A stretch of DNA of 64,000 nt from Lunularia cruciata (GCA_948567375.1 OX419758.1:26789001-26853000); one strand, 5' to 3'; numbered from the stretch's first letter, positions 34,052-45,325 are shown. Translations and numbers: made by a program. Notes: generated from the sequence alone by a model not told the origin.

Positions 34052-35025
34052 GTATATCCATTGGAGTTGTTTGGTGGGATTAGCATTAGACTAGTTATGG
34101 TATTACAAGTAGGTATATGAGTACAAAGGTACTTGTATGTGGAGAGAGATGAGACTACTGGGTGAATCTCTCTACATCATGTGGCACATCTGGCCTATCA
34201 GTATCCTAAGTGCTTATCAATGTCAATGATCAAGGATTACCAAAAGACCATACCATCATATTTCCTTGTTGGGAGCATAGGATTTAGAGAGATATGGTCC
34301 TATTCATTTGGTAATTTTGGGATGGCCATGTTAGGGACATACACATGTTGGCTCAGGTTAAGGTCTCCAAGATCCTCATTTTGTTGTGTTTTGGGAGATG
34401 TTATGTATACTATGACATCTCTAGGTTCATTAGTCTATTTCTCCAACCTACATTTTGGAGAATGTCCCTTTGATGGGTGATTCTCATACATGAGTGGTAT
34501 TGATTACATATCAAGTCCATTCTTGGATGGGACCTACTGTGTTGTTGGATGCAACTAGAGTGAGATCATGGGCTCGTCATTTTTGTCTTTGGTGGACAAA
34601 CCTCTTACCCAAAGATGTTTTACAATGTGCTTATGATGGGATTCAACGACCTTATTGTTGATGATATTTGGATGTCAAGGGTCAATCTTAGATGGTGGTA
34701 GTGGCTGATAGGTTACCTATAGCAGTGGTGAACTTTGTTGGATAACCTAGAGCCATGTTACCCACACTTATGAGTTTCCCAAGCTCCTATGCTTTTAGAG
34801 AGAGAGGTCATAGACTTGTTTGGGACTCACAATTATAGCAATTGGTGGAGCCCAATGCCAATGTAAAGGAGTGGGCAATGGGTTTCCATATTGGTATTAT
34901 TGATGCTATAGTAGTGTCAAAGGCATCCAAGCATCAAGTGCTAGGTCCGGCTATGGCATTGAATTGTTTGACTTAGATTGTGAGCCTTGGCTTGGTAGAG
35001 CAACATAGGATGCACTTGATAGGCA
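34052..35025 (+). pseudogene. C5-cytosine DNA methyltransferase domain inside the retrotransposon
   Basis: The family transfers a methyl group from S-adenosylmethionine to cytosine. Motif I is readable as LELFGGIS (34,061-34,084), followed by a YLYV segment (motif II position). After a one-base frame change near 34,280 the frame gives GPIHLVILGWPC then a stop (34,300-34,334): the catalytic Pro-Cys is present and the TAG stands where Gln of PCQ is usual. Next come a DPHF block, LENVPLMGD (34,455-34,481; ENV is motif VI), LLDATRVRSWARH and WWTNLLP (about 34,540-34,605). The C-terminal part reads EPNANVKEWAMGFHI (about 34,847-34,891) and QVLGPAMALNCLT (about 34,938-34,976), matching the target-recognition end and motifs IX-X. 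About ten stops and at least one frameshift make it inactive. I infer it was translated as part of Pol. Confidence 0.85.
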
Positions 35026-35079
35026 TCACTACTTGAACACTTGTGAGCTCTATGCCTATCGAGATGATTTAGACACATG

Positions 35080-35580
35080 TTGGGGGTGATGGACCAAGTC
35101 GGTAGGGTATTCTTAGGACGTAGCCAATGGCTACTAGTGAGAGTGGTTTACTTGGGGTCCATCCAAGTGACCATGATCTACTTGGGTTACACCCTTAGTC
35201 TACTTGAGATGCAGCTAGAGAACATATGGAGCTTGCAGCCAGATGAGAGGGAGTTTTCCACATTGAGGTTGGGAACTCTAGTGGTTGGGAGCATGACACT
35301 ATTGTTCCCAAGTGCCCAATGTAGCAACTAATCAGTATGTCTTCCACTCCTGCATCAATTACAAGGGATACATGGGAGCCAAATATTGGACCCAAGCTTA
35401 CAAGAGGGGAAAAATAGAGGGTTTGGAGGTTCTTGAAGAGCTACACAAGTTGCCTTCAATATGAAGGATTTGGGTGCTCTAAAAGGACCTTGTATTTGGA
35501 TTGAGTTTACTAATGATACAACCATTTTTTGATATCCCTACAAATATATTGACATGGAGAGAGCATTGATTTAGAGCCAA
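35080..35580 (+). other. Linker between methyltransferase and RT, unassigned
   Basis: An 84-codon frame at 35,077-35,331 has no motif I recognise. A coherent interpretation is the spacer plus the N-terminal part of reverse transcriptase, whose first readable motifs appear after about 35,590. Confidence 0.4.
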
Positions 35581-35589
35581 AGTAAAGAC

Positions 35590-36170
35590 CTTTTTGAGGC
35601 TATTTTGGTAGAGATTTCACATGGAGAATGCTTCAGTCACAGTGATGCCAACCAAGAAGGATATGCATGGAAAAAACAAAAATAGGCAAATGTGTGGAGA
35701 TTACCGTCCTATCAACCAATAGACTAGAGTTGAGTGTTATGTGATGCCTACACTAGAGGAGATATTTGATGTAATTGGGCATGCAAAGATCTTTAGTACT
35801 TCAAGTAGGATATCATCAATTGCAAAAAAAGGAGGATAAGTCCAAGATAGCATTTTAGGCTATTGATCCTCACTATAAGGATGTATTAAATTAATGGAGG
35901 TTATTATTATTTGGGTTAAAGAACACTTCTACTAAGTTCCATAGGGTCATAGACAGGATCCTAGCATGACTGGATTTTGCTTGGTGCTATATTGATGACA
36001 TTTTAGTCTATAGCACTACGATGGAGGAGTATGAGAGACATTTGTTGGAGCTATTTGAGAGATTGAGATATCATTTAATCAAATTACATCCTAAGAAATG
36101 TATATTCTTCCACAAGAAAGTTGAGTATTTGTGTCACACTATTTACTCTGGAGGACTTGGTGTTTAGTAG
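35590..36170 (+). pseudogene. Reverse transcriptase of the methyltransferase element
   Basis: The segment VMPTKKD...MCGDYRPIN (about 35,640-35,715) is the strand before the active site, followed by AKIFST (35,786) where FSKLDL-type motif A is expected. After several stops, LLLFGLKNTSTKFHR (about 35,900-35,945) corresponds to the LPFGL block. CYIDDILVYS (35,985-36,014) is the catalytic YxDD box and is intact. HLLELFERL and LHPKKCIFFHKKVEYL (to about 36,132) are the connection region. Many stops interrupt it, mostly where CAA, CAG, CGA or TGG codons are expected. Confidence 0.9.
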
Positions 36171-37358
36171 ACCAATATAGAGGCTATTGCATGTATTCCT
36201 CAGTTACAGATGTGAGTAGAGTATGAACATTCTTTGGGTTGGCAAACTTCTATTGCCAAGGCCTTGACAAAGTTGACCAAGTTTACACCGGAGTGGTATT
36301 AGGGAGATGAGCAAGAAAGAGCTCTTATAGAATTCAAGGAGAGGTTGATATCTACTCTTATCTTTAAGAAAACAGATTGATCATGATACTGCTTTCCAAG
36401 ATCACCTTGAGGTAGATGGCTTAGTAGAGAGAGTGGTTCAGATAGTGAAGAGAGGATTGCATAAGTATGGTTTTGCAAAGAGGCCACATGGGAGATTGGG
36501 ATCTCTAATTACCTTGGCTAGCCATGGACTATTGGTTCAGCTGGCAAGCCTCCCTAGCATCCTCCTCTCCTTACTTTCTACTCAATGGATGAGATCCAGA
36601 TTTACTTGTAGCTATTTGTTGAGATGTTATTGTAGTTTTGGACTTGGATGATCTAGATGTATGGGTGAGTGCATGTTCTCAACAGACAAAGAGCTTTCAA
36701 AGAGTGATGCCAATGGCCTTTGAGAACTTGGCAATTTCTCACATATGGATACCTTATGCTATGCTACTATTTGAGGAGGAGGTTATAGACCCTTAATCTA
36801 TTGATTTCATTAAGCTGATTATGTATATCTACAACAAACAACACTTGATGTCACTATAGGATGCACTATCTTGAGAGTGTTAGGTTTTGTCTTTTAGAGC
36901 TCTCATGTTGGAGGACATGATGGTGTTGTTTGGAAGGATCCTGTGCTCAATTTGCACCATACCACCTCCCAAACATTGATGGTAGTATGGACCCAACCTT
37001 GGCACTTGTACATGCAGGCTTGTGGTATATGTTATGTGGCTCTTTTAATGAAGTTGTTACTATGTTAGTGTGTGATAATTTTTTGAGAAGATGGAATATG
37101 CCATGTTTGACTCCTCCCCTCATGGTGGTTCCCTAGGGACAATGGTTATATCTTAGATGTACTTGATCTATAGCTAGTTAACCATTTATGTGATATAGAT
37201 TGCAATCAAGCAACTAACAATGGGGCTTGATAGCACGCTACCTCTTGATCTTTGCCCACCATAGGGTATACCACATACTTGGAGTAGATGGCTATTGGGA
37301 GTTGCTGTTGGGAGTGGCTATTGAGAGTTAGAGGGACCTAACTACCAACTTAAGGATG
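36171..37358 (+). other. Expected RNase H/integrase region, barely readable
   Basis: Short pieces follow the order of a gypsy pol: FKERLIST near 36,330 (start of the RNase H linker), an acidic DLDDLDVWV stretch near 36,640, SIDFIKLIMYIY near 36,796. I could not find a convincing HHCC or DDE core. Either integrase is deleted or it is too decayed to see by eye. Confidence 0.4.
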
Positions 37359-37455
37359 ATTGTGGCACTTTAGAGTTCATGTATGACTTATGTGTGAGTT
37401 TTGTTTCTATAGTGTATGATGTTGACAATGATGTATGTTGTGTAGTGATGTATAT
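37359..37455 (+). repeat. Repeat R, copy before the 3' LTR
   Basis: ATTGTGGCACTTTAGAG...GATGTATGTTGTGTAG. The same roughly 100-bp block recurs directly after the 3' LTR (37,912-38,011), so the LTR sits between two R copies. Confidence 0.85.
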
Positions 37456-37467
37456 ATGAATGATAGT

Positions 37468-37913
37468 TGTCACACCATTTGTAGCATTGAAGCTAGGTTG
37501 CTTGGACGTTGGTAGTAGTGTTAGTAGTCATGGGTATTTTAGTCATTAGTCATGGAATACTTGTTGATGGTCTGAATTTATGTTAGGGATATTGATCACA
37601 TAGTGGGACCCACCATCACTTTCACCATTCACTACGGCAAATGTGCCATTAGTAGTGTTGTTAGGGTTAAAGACATAGGTTGAGCATAGGGGTATACCTT
37701 TGAAGTGCACCTCTAAAGAGCTCATTTTTCTGATGTTGAGCCTTTGAGTTCTTGGCTAAGGTGGACAAAGGCCAATGAGTGTTACCTTGAGTCTCTTAGC
37801 TAGAGTGAGTGTGGTTTGACTATAATAAGTTCCAATTTTTGATAGACTGAGGAGTGAAGGATTGAGTATCTATTTGATTTGAGTGTGATTTGAGTGGAAG
37901 AACAAACTGATTA
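37468..37913 (+). repeat. 3' LTR of the methyltransferase element
   Basis: Begins TGTCACACCATTTGTAGC and follows the 5' LTR to AACAAACTGATTA, where it runs straight into repeat R. There is no clear polypurine tract just before it. A roughly 40-bp stretch near 37,520-37,560, with repeated TAGTCAT, is longer than in the 5' LTR. Confidence 0.82.
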
Positions 37914-38011
37914 TTGTGGTACTTTAGAGTTCATGTATGACTTATATGTGAGTTGTGCTTCTATAGTGTATGATGTTGTGAGCAATGTATGTTGTGTAGC
38001 AATGTATATAC
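37912..38011 (+). repeat. Repeat R, copy after the 3' LTR
   Basis: ATTGTGGTACTTTAGAG...ATGTATGTTGTGTAG, very similar to 37,359-37,455. It suggests an unequal exchange or a template switch that produced R-LTR-R. Confidence 0.85.
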
Positions 38012-39090
38012 GCACAACAATAGGTTTACCAAGCAAATTGAAATATTGAAATGAGGTGATGATATATGTCTAGACTTACACAAGGATCAAATAAGTCTCA
38101 AAATATAAAAATATAACTAAAAAATATGATTATAGCTAAAAAATGAGGGACTTTACAAACTTCCAAAGACAAACTGCCCATGCCCTACCTTTTCACTATA
38201 TCTCTTATTTATATATAAACATATATAAAAAAGAAACTACTTAAATCCAGATAATTCAGATTGGTAATCATAGTTGAGCTAATCTATCAATGAGAACTTC
38301 CTAAAAATAAAAATTTAATCATATAAGATAATTTTCTTCTCCAAATATGTAAATTAACCACAAACTATTACTTCAATCTTGAAACCAAAATCTCCAATTA
38401 CAAGTCGATCTCCCGGAGAAAATCAAGTCTCCAAGATATATGCTTTAATCCACCATGTTAAATACAGTAGAATGAAACTTTATATATATTTGATTTACCA
38501 ACCCATGAAGTTGAAATACAAACTTGGAAGTTCCAAGTGCGCTCTCTTTACTTGCCAAACTATAACAACTTTTGGATCCTACATTCCTATCCAATAGTAG
38601 GTTGGTGAAACCAAAGGTGAAATAGACGTTTGATTATCATCAGAAATGTTACGAAAATCACTCTTTCCAATTGATCTAAACCCGACTTCCAATTAAACTT
38701 AATATATAGATACTTCGTTTTCTATCAAAAACAGATTATCACACCAAAGAAATATTCTTTTTGCAGGATCTACTCTTTGTTTTGCTTACTCGCAAAAACG
38801 CATATGATCTTTCCATATTAGGTCATCTTAGAATAGATCCTTGAGTAGATAGGTCTCTTGATCTTTCTTCAAAGTTTGTGGTGACTCTAGATGGCTCTAA
38901 ATATGTGTACATTTGCTTTTACTTGTGATAGTTGTAAAGAAACAAGGTTTTAAAATTAAAGAAGTTGGTCTTCTCTATATGTTGCTAACTCCTACATCAC
39001 ATTGAAAGCATGTGAACTTTGGATATCTTCACATCTCTTTGTCACTCTTTTAGGCTATATTAAAATTATTTTTCTTATGGATAAATTAGG
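38012..39090. other. Mostly unassigned AT-rich sequence
   Basis: No gene. The stretch at 38,820-38,960 contains GGTCATCTTAGAATAGATCC, which may be a degraded integrase zinc-binding segment leading into the integrase scrap at 39,091, but I cannot confirm it. Confidence 0.35.
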
Positions 39091-39690
39091 TAAGCTAGTC
39101 CCTTTAACCCCTAAAATTGACTAAAAATCAATTGGCCAAGCTTTTCTTGACACTAAATTTTGTAATCATGGTTTCCATATGGCATTTAAATAATGACATA
39201 CACTTAACCCAACAAAAACTTAGTAAATATTTTTTATGATTTTAGGCATCAAATAGCAATATCAATTGCTTACCACCCCAAATAGATGGTTAGACTAAAT
39301 GAACCAAGTATATCCAAGATGTAAGCATATACACACCTCACTTACACATACTAATACCTTATATATAATAACTTAATACCTTAATACACCTCACTTATAT
39401 ATAATAATAAATTAAGTAAGCTAGTCCCTTTAGCCCCTAAAAGTGACTCAAAATTGATTGGCCAAGCTTTTCTTGACACTAAATTTTGTAATCAAATTTT
39501 CCATAGTGCATTCAAATAACAACACACACTTAACTCCACAAAAACTTAGTAAATATTTCAAAATTTTAGGCATCAAATTAGCAATATCCATTGCTTATCA
39601 CCCCGAATAGATGGTTGGACTAAATAAACCAAGTTAACTTATCCAAGACATACGCATATACACATCTTACTTATATATAATAATACCTTG
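39091..39690 (+). pseudogene. Ty3/gypsy integrase scrap, tandemly duplicated (326-bp period)
   Basis: Unit 1 starts at TAAGCTAGTCCC (39,091) and unit 2 at the same motif (39,417). In each, the last part reads like the integrase core around the catalytic Glu: AISIAYHP, then after a one-base shift QIDG, then T-K-T-K residues (39,262-39,310; 39,584-39,640). Both units share the same missing C in the HPQ stretch, so the frame was already broken before the duplication. No LTRs were found for this fragment, and it is not obviously part of the chromovirus family seen elsewhere in the window. Confidence 0.75.
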
Positions 39691-40080
39691 AGCTATTTAT
39701 GGTATTTGGAATACATCTCATTTAATTTTTGATCCATATCTTCTCTTTTACTCTACTTACTTGTTCTCTTGAATTTTTGACTACTACATTGGGTTTAGAT
39801 GGTTAAAGGACAAGCAATATTCTTGAAAGCATATCTAGGTCAATACCTTGGATTGAAGGAGTTGTTATTCTTCTCCAAGTGAGCTACTCTATTTTTGAAT
39901 AATTGTACCACTATGTTAACATCAACCAAAAACAAGACACTAATATAATTGCACCTTCTTATCTACCTCTCCTTAATATAGATGTTTGATGTTATTTATT
40001 ATACCTTCAAAAGCAAGTGATTGTCCTACAACAATATCCTATGCTTGCATTATCTTTGTGTCATTGATCAGAGTCACAAA
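39691..40080. other. Unassigned AT-rich sequence
   Basis: Nothing recognised. It may continue the preceding retrotransposon scrap (region after integrase). Confidence 0.35.
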
Positions 40081-40439
40081 AGGTGACCTTGTGATAACAA
40101 GAAGAATGGGAAGACCCCATCAATCTATACAAGGAAAAGACATAGGGGTAAAATAGGACTAAGCCCCAATAGTATATATAAGAGTAATCTGCCTTACAGC
40201 ACCCAAGATAACTAAGCTATGCAAGTTGTTGGTCTATAGACAACTTGAGCATCCAAAGAAGCATCACCTAGTGTAATTTCTCTCTTATGAATTGCACTCA
40301 CCAATGCACTTTGGAGAGCAATGGACACACATTGTCTAAAAAATGTTATAGAATATGACGATAAGAATGATATCTCCTAATAGATAGAATAATATGCCTT
40401 TGTACACTCCCTAACAAATGTATCAAACACCACATCCAT

Positions 40440-40800
40440 ACCTCAAAATAACTCCAAGCCTAGAGGAACAAAGAGGTATCCTTGTTGCATACTCTTATAC
40501 TTGGAAACCTTATCTATTGCAACTTTACTCATTGGCCATCCAAGAGGATGGGTGATCACTCCCTCCAACACTACATCACATGTAGGGTCTATAACCACAA
40601 TATCTATTATTGGTACTTGATCACCTTGGGCCAAGTACAAGTCTACCTTGATTCATGTTGTTTGCAAAGTATAACTATTCTCCCTCCAACCAAGGTATCT
40701 ATTCTCTTGTGCCATGGCAAACACTATCACCTGGATAGGTTTATGTATAACTATCCTCTATCCTCCAAAAGAGCATAGTGTCATATGGACCACTATTGCA
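40440..40800 (-). pseudogene. LINE C-terminal nuclease-like domain
   Basis: On the minus strand, reading from 40,800: a TLCSFGG-type segment, AMAQENRYLGWRE, then LYLAQGDQVPIIDIVVIDPT, and K-x-x-K-Y-x(6)-YLFVPLGLE (40,520-40,443). The order D-x-V-V...DPT, then A-x-x-K-V-x-KY, then F-V-P-x-x-x-E is the pattern I associate with PD-(D/E)xK-type domains downstream of reverse transcriptase in some LINE lineages. The copy at 18,358-18,591 shows the first half. This is a pattern-based inference only. Confidence 0.55.
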
Positions 40801-41379
40801 TATAATGTAGAACAATACTCTCAAATGAGTAATGAAGATGTAAATGGGTGGACCAAACCTAGGTGGAACCTTGTTTTTGTGTAGAAAGTAGTTGGTGTAA
40901 GTCAAAATGTCCAAATGCATGATCAAGCTAAGATCCAAGATCCTATATCCTTGCAAGAGCAAAAGTAAAGACATGCTCCAATAGCATAAGGAATGGATGA
41001 GTCAACAAAGAAAGAATATAATGCATGCTTAGGAAGATTGCAAACCTTTGGTCAAATCTAATAGTAGGGGAGCAAAGGATAGAAGGTTCACTTGTGCCTA
41101 TGGAGATACACTATCTCTTGTTTTCCACAATATTTATTGGAGAGAAAAAGATCCCTCCTCCATCTTGGTCACATACATCTCCAAGTTTGGCCTATCAACA
41201 ACCACAAAATGGGAGGAAAGTTGAGATGCCAAAGATTGGCAGAGATGTCTATCTATGTGGCTAATCCCTTATCACACATTTAAATATCTTTGGTCCAATG
41301 ATACCACTAAAATCATCCATAATCCTCCTATCAAACACTCTTAAATGTGATAGAAGGAGCATAGAAGTGGAATAGAAGG

Positions 41380-42060
41380 TCATAGAAGGGGAATCATGCA
41401 AAGAAGGTAGGTTGGTCTATTTGCAATACTAGAGGAGAGTATTCCAAATGCCACATGTGGATCTTCTAGTAGAGAGAGGTCATCCACATGAAGAATATCC
41501 TCTACAAGGGTTGCATCTAGAAACCATATGACAAAATTCTTGAATCCTATTGGCACTCCAAGAATCCCTATGAAATCTATAGATGTGATACATCCCTTTG
41601 GAAGTTGGAAATGAGGAAGAATACCTAAAGCGGACCATGCTCTACACTTTGATACCTTAATTCTCAAGCCTAGAAGATGAAGCTTGGTAGTCAAGTGGTC
41701 AATTAGATTAGATTAGGCCTGCCTAACCTAATCTACCATGCCCATGATGTGTGTATCATCAACCAAGGAGTGAAAAACACAACCTAACATGACCAAAGTT
41801 TGTCACTCCTAACATGACCAATGTAGTAGATAAGAGGGCTCTAAAGTGAGCAATTGCAAATAAAGGTCCTCCTATAGGATCTCCTTGTCATGTACCGACA
41901 ACTAACTCCAAGACAATAATTCTCTTGTGAGTGAGTGAATAAAGTTAAGAATTTTCTAAGATTAGTTGAAGTTTAGTTTCTATTCTTGAATAGAGAATGT
42001 CTATATTTATGTGTAACATGAATACTACGGACTTTGTGAGCACTCCATCATGTAGAGTAA
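41380..42060 (-). pseudogene. LINE reverse transcriptase, C-terminal half
   Basis: Copies the LINE RNA at the nicked target. On the minus strand, HDGVLTKSVVF (about 42,050) is followed by QGDPIGGPLFAIAHFRALL (about 41,895-41,838, motif B), a VLVDDTHIMG-type catalytic box (about 41,768-41,739, xxDD) and the continuous frame 41,694-41,380 with LLGLRIKVSKCRAW, ILGVPIGFKNF and HVDDLSLLEDP. The DD pair is intact, but stops surround it. Confidence 0.82.
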
Positions 42061-42075
42061 AATGAAACTTAAGAT

Positions 42076-44867
42076 TTTATGAGAAGAACTTGTAGAAGGT
42101 ACATCCATATATAGATAAAGTTTATTATATATTGAAACAAGTGAAGATAACTTAATCTATATTATAATATATTGAAGAAAATCAGACTTTATTAATCCAT
42201 AAATTTATATTCTAGAATCAAAATTTATTATAATCTATCTGGATATATGGAAGAGGATCTTAGTAATATAAGTTAATTGGAAAACCCATTTGTATCTTGG
42301 CATTTTATCAAAGGCTTATAGTAGTGAGATGAGAGTTGAAAGATGAATCTAGATTGTGCAATAGCTTATATTAAAATAAAGAATATAAGTATAAAAAAAA
42401 TTATATTATATTATTAAACTTTTTAATATATATAAATTTTAATACACTGTAATAAAAAATGCACATCTTTTCTTTATTGGTCTCATTATGCTAAAAATAT
42501 ACAAATCCTTGTTTTGTTTTGAGGTTTCTTGAGAAACTAATAACTCAAAAATTTAAGACATGAAAACTAATCAAAAGATCACATCCTTTATCCTTTGTTC
42601 TCAAAAAAAAGTTACACATAATTGAAGTTTTGAACCGCCAAAGTGCAATTTTGACCAGTAATTGAATTTATTTTATAATATTATGTTTCAAAATAATATT
42701 TTGGATTAAATTGAATCATAATTTCAATTTTCAATTTTTTTGAATAGTCTCTATGTAAGAAAGTCAAAAGTTATAGATCAAATCAGTTGAAGCATATATC
42801 TTGTCAACATATTTCCCTTGTGAAGCATAAAAGGTAAAAAAAAGGACTAAAAGTAAACCAATTAGTGCAGTTTATAATTCAAATATCATCTGCTAGCAAA
42901 AAAAATTTGGAAAATATTCTTTGGTGTGGTTTGGTTGGAGGATAAGCAAGAACTACTATCGATGCAGTTTGGCTTAGTGCTAAACACAAGTGTCCAATAC
43001 TGGAAAGGATACCAAAGAGAATCATTTGTAAGGCGGTTTACAAACATTTTTTAGGTTTTATGGTTTAAAATCAAACCCTTGCCAATTTACACCATATAGT
43101 AAACTATTTCCTTAGTGGATGAGTGTAGAGATAGTTTTACTATAGTCATACCTTGTTTGGTGTGTGGTTACAAATACACTATGATTAGAATCTCTGGCAC
43201 AAGCATATATTCATATGAAATTGCATTGATCATAACTTCCAAGAGTATTGGTAATAATCCAAGGGGTACCATGGCTCTCTTCTAATGCATTCATATCTTT
43301 GGAAATACAGATTTTTTGTCATCTCTATCATCAATTTAATGGTCTCCTTTAAGATGGTGCAATATAGAGTTCCCTATAGAAGTGCATTGGTTATATTGCC
43401 AGCCATGCTCACCTCTTATTTTTTGCAAGAGTGTTTTCATCATCCTACAACAATCACAAGCATTGGGCCATTTCAATAATAGCTTTTGTACCACCTGTAA
43501 AAACATTTACAAGTATCATAAGAACTTTTTGACATGTAGCAAAGTGGAGGGTACTTGGATCTTTTATGAGTCTTTTTCTGCACCCATAAAATTTTATGGT
43601 TGCTAGAAATCATGAACCAAATTTTTTATGGGAAATTGTGCTTTCATAAAATGTATTATTTATTTATTTATTAAATTTTTTATTATACATCTATACTAAT
43701 CAGTCAATTTAATCAGTCAGTGAATGTGAAGATTCTACCTCCATTTTGAATTCCCATTAAAGACAGTAAGAGTTGTTGATGAAGAGAAGAAGACTTGTTA
43801 GTGAAGGATGCAAAGGCATTCAATAGAAAAAAGAACTCTTGAGAAATGACACAATCTCTCAAGAAATGACTTGGGGGATTAAGTATATAATTTGAGTGCA
43901 TTATTGAGTGTATCCAATTGTAACAAAAGGGATTGTGTATGGTATGCGATCCGGAAGACTATTTTAGAGGATTTTTGAAAGTCTTTACGATAAGCTTTTT
44001 GAGAACGATAGTGTGAATTTGGCACAATGAGAGAAATTTGGTTTTCATAAGAAAATTGAGAAAATTTGACAATGAGATTCCTTCAAATTAAATGGACTGA
44101 AATTATTCATCCATATAAAGAAGAGAATATCATCTATAGAGAGAGAGGAGAGATTTGAGTATGGCCTTAGAGATTAAAGATTTGAGAATGGACTCTTAAG
44201 TATTCACACATCAAGAGGAAAAGGAGAAATTTAGTTACATTTTTGTGTAGAGTTTTGTGAAAAAACAAACAAGAAGGAGGTACCAAGAAAGGGAAATCAA
44301 GGGAAGCAGATAGAGTTGTATAGGGGCATAATTGTCAATTGTAATGGACTAGATTTATAATGAGATTGATTGAGACATAGATGTTGGTAGTCTAGGAGAT
44401 TGCATATGCATGTGAAACTATCGTGGTGCTTTGAGAAAAAAAATGGTTCATCACCATGCCCTGCAATTATTTTACGTGTAGATCATGTGTAGAATTGACA
44501 ACTGAGATAAGTAGGTGCATGTAGGAGTAATTGGCACTCTAGCAAGATGAGTTTGGTAATAAGTTGCTTGAGCATGATAGCAAAAGCAAGAATGAGTTTT
44601 GGGATAGGGATGAATTTATGGATAAGAATGAATGAAATTGAGATGATGCATGAATGGAAGAAAGGAAATTACTCTTAAGGTAGTGCAACTTTGCAAATTT
44701 GGTGCATTACTTGGAGGATCAAATGTATATGTGTCGGTAAAGCAAATATGTTTCTATGTTGTTCAAAAAATTGGACCCACATCCCTTTAAACAATTGATT
44801 CAGATGGATATGAAGTTGTAAAAGATAGATGAGAGAAATAAGAGAATGAAAGATCAGAGTGAAAGAT
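42076..44867. other. Unassigned AT-rich sequence, 2.8 kb
   Basis: Very AT-rich at 42,100-42,700, with no gene recognised. A 62-codon minus-strand frame at 43,713-43,901 and plus-strand frames at 43,285-43,606 have no known motif. Confidence 0.35.
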
Positions 44868-45325
44868 CCCGTTGGGACTCTTGAATGAGAGAAGCTCCAA
44901 ATGTCTAGTATGAGCTTAGGTTTTGGTATTTATAGAGAAGCATACAAGGCTCTTGAGAAGCTTCTCAAGAAGCTTCCTAAAAGCCACCTTCTTAGAGTGC
45001 AATCCAAGCTAATTGGGAAGCTTCTCAAAAAAATTTTCTTCTAGAAGCAACCTACTTAACATACAAGCTAAGCTAGTTGGAAAGCTTCCAAGAAGATTTC
45101 TTTTAGAAACCACCTACTTGGCATGCAAGCTAAGCTAGTTTAGAAGCTTTGCAAGAAGTTTCTTCCTAGAAATCACCACTTGTCATGCACATTACACAAT
45201 ACTTGGGAAGGTACCAAGTATGCTTCCTAGATTCTTCTAGAATATTCTTATAATTCTTGGCTAATTTGGCCTATTTGCTAATTAGTTCTCTCAACTAACT
45301 TGTCGGTAAATTCTATATTGTTATA
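44868..45325 (-). repeat. 3' LTR of chromovirus B
   Basis: On the minus strand it starts TATAACAATATAG (TG changed to TA) after the polypurine tract and follows the family LTR to about 44,868. About 458 bp, the longest LTR of the family here. Its TATA region reads CTATAAATACC (about 44,930). Confidence 0.88.
45235..45247. promoter_or_regulatory. Heat-shock element in LTR of copy B
   Basis: TTCTAGAATATTC, a perfect three-unit TTCnnGAAnnTTC, at the position corresponding to the element in copies A and C. Further AAGCTTCC/GAAGCTTC units occur at 44,950-45,160. Confidence 0.7.

Larger units (their letters stand above)
30010..37913 (+). mobile_element. Decayed Ty3/gypsy element carrying a cytosine-5 DNA methyltransferase
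   Basis: Two similar direct repeats (30,010-30,408 and 37,468-37,913) enclose gag-like, protease-like, DNA methyltransferase and reverse transcriptase remains on the plus strand, followed by a region that should hold RNase H and integrase. The methyltransferase lies between protease and reverse transcriptase, so it was part of the polyprotein. Every frame is broken, mostly by TAG, TGA and TAA where glutamine, arginine or tryptophan codons are expected. Capture of cytosine methyltransferases by LTR elements is known from charophyte and dinoflagellate algae; this looks like a related or parallel case. An internal SINE-like unit and tandem duplications in gag add further damage. Confidence 0.85.
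40081..42075 (-). mobile_element. LINE, longest copy in the window, minus strand
   Basis: Read on the minus strand it contains reverse transcriptase (42,060 to 41,380), a cysteine/histidine-poor spacer, a C-terminal nuclease-like domain (about 40,800-40,440) and the conserved 3' tail (40,160-40,081, GGATGGGGTC-type block in reverse complement). The LINE copies at 2825 and 17,143 cover only the part downstream of reverse transcriptase. The 5' part, with any first ORF and N-terminal endonuclease, is missing. No poly(A) run follows the tail. Confidence 0.8.
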
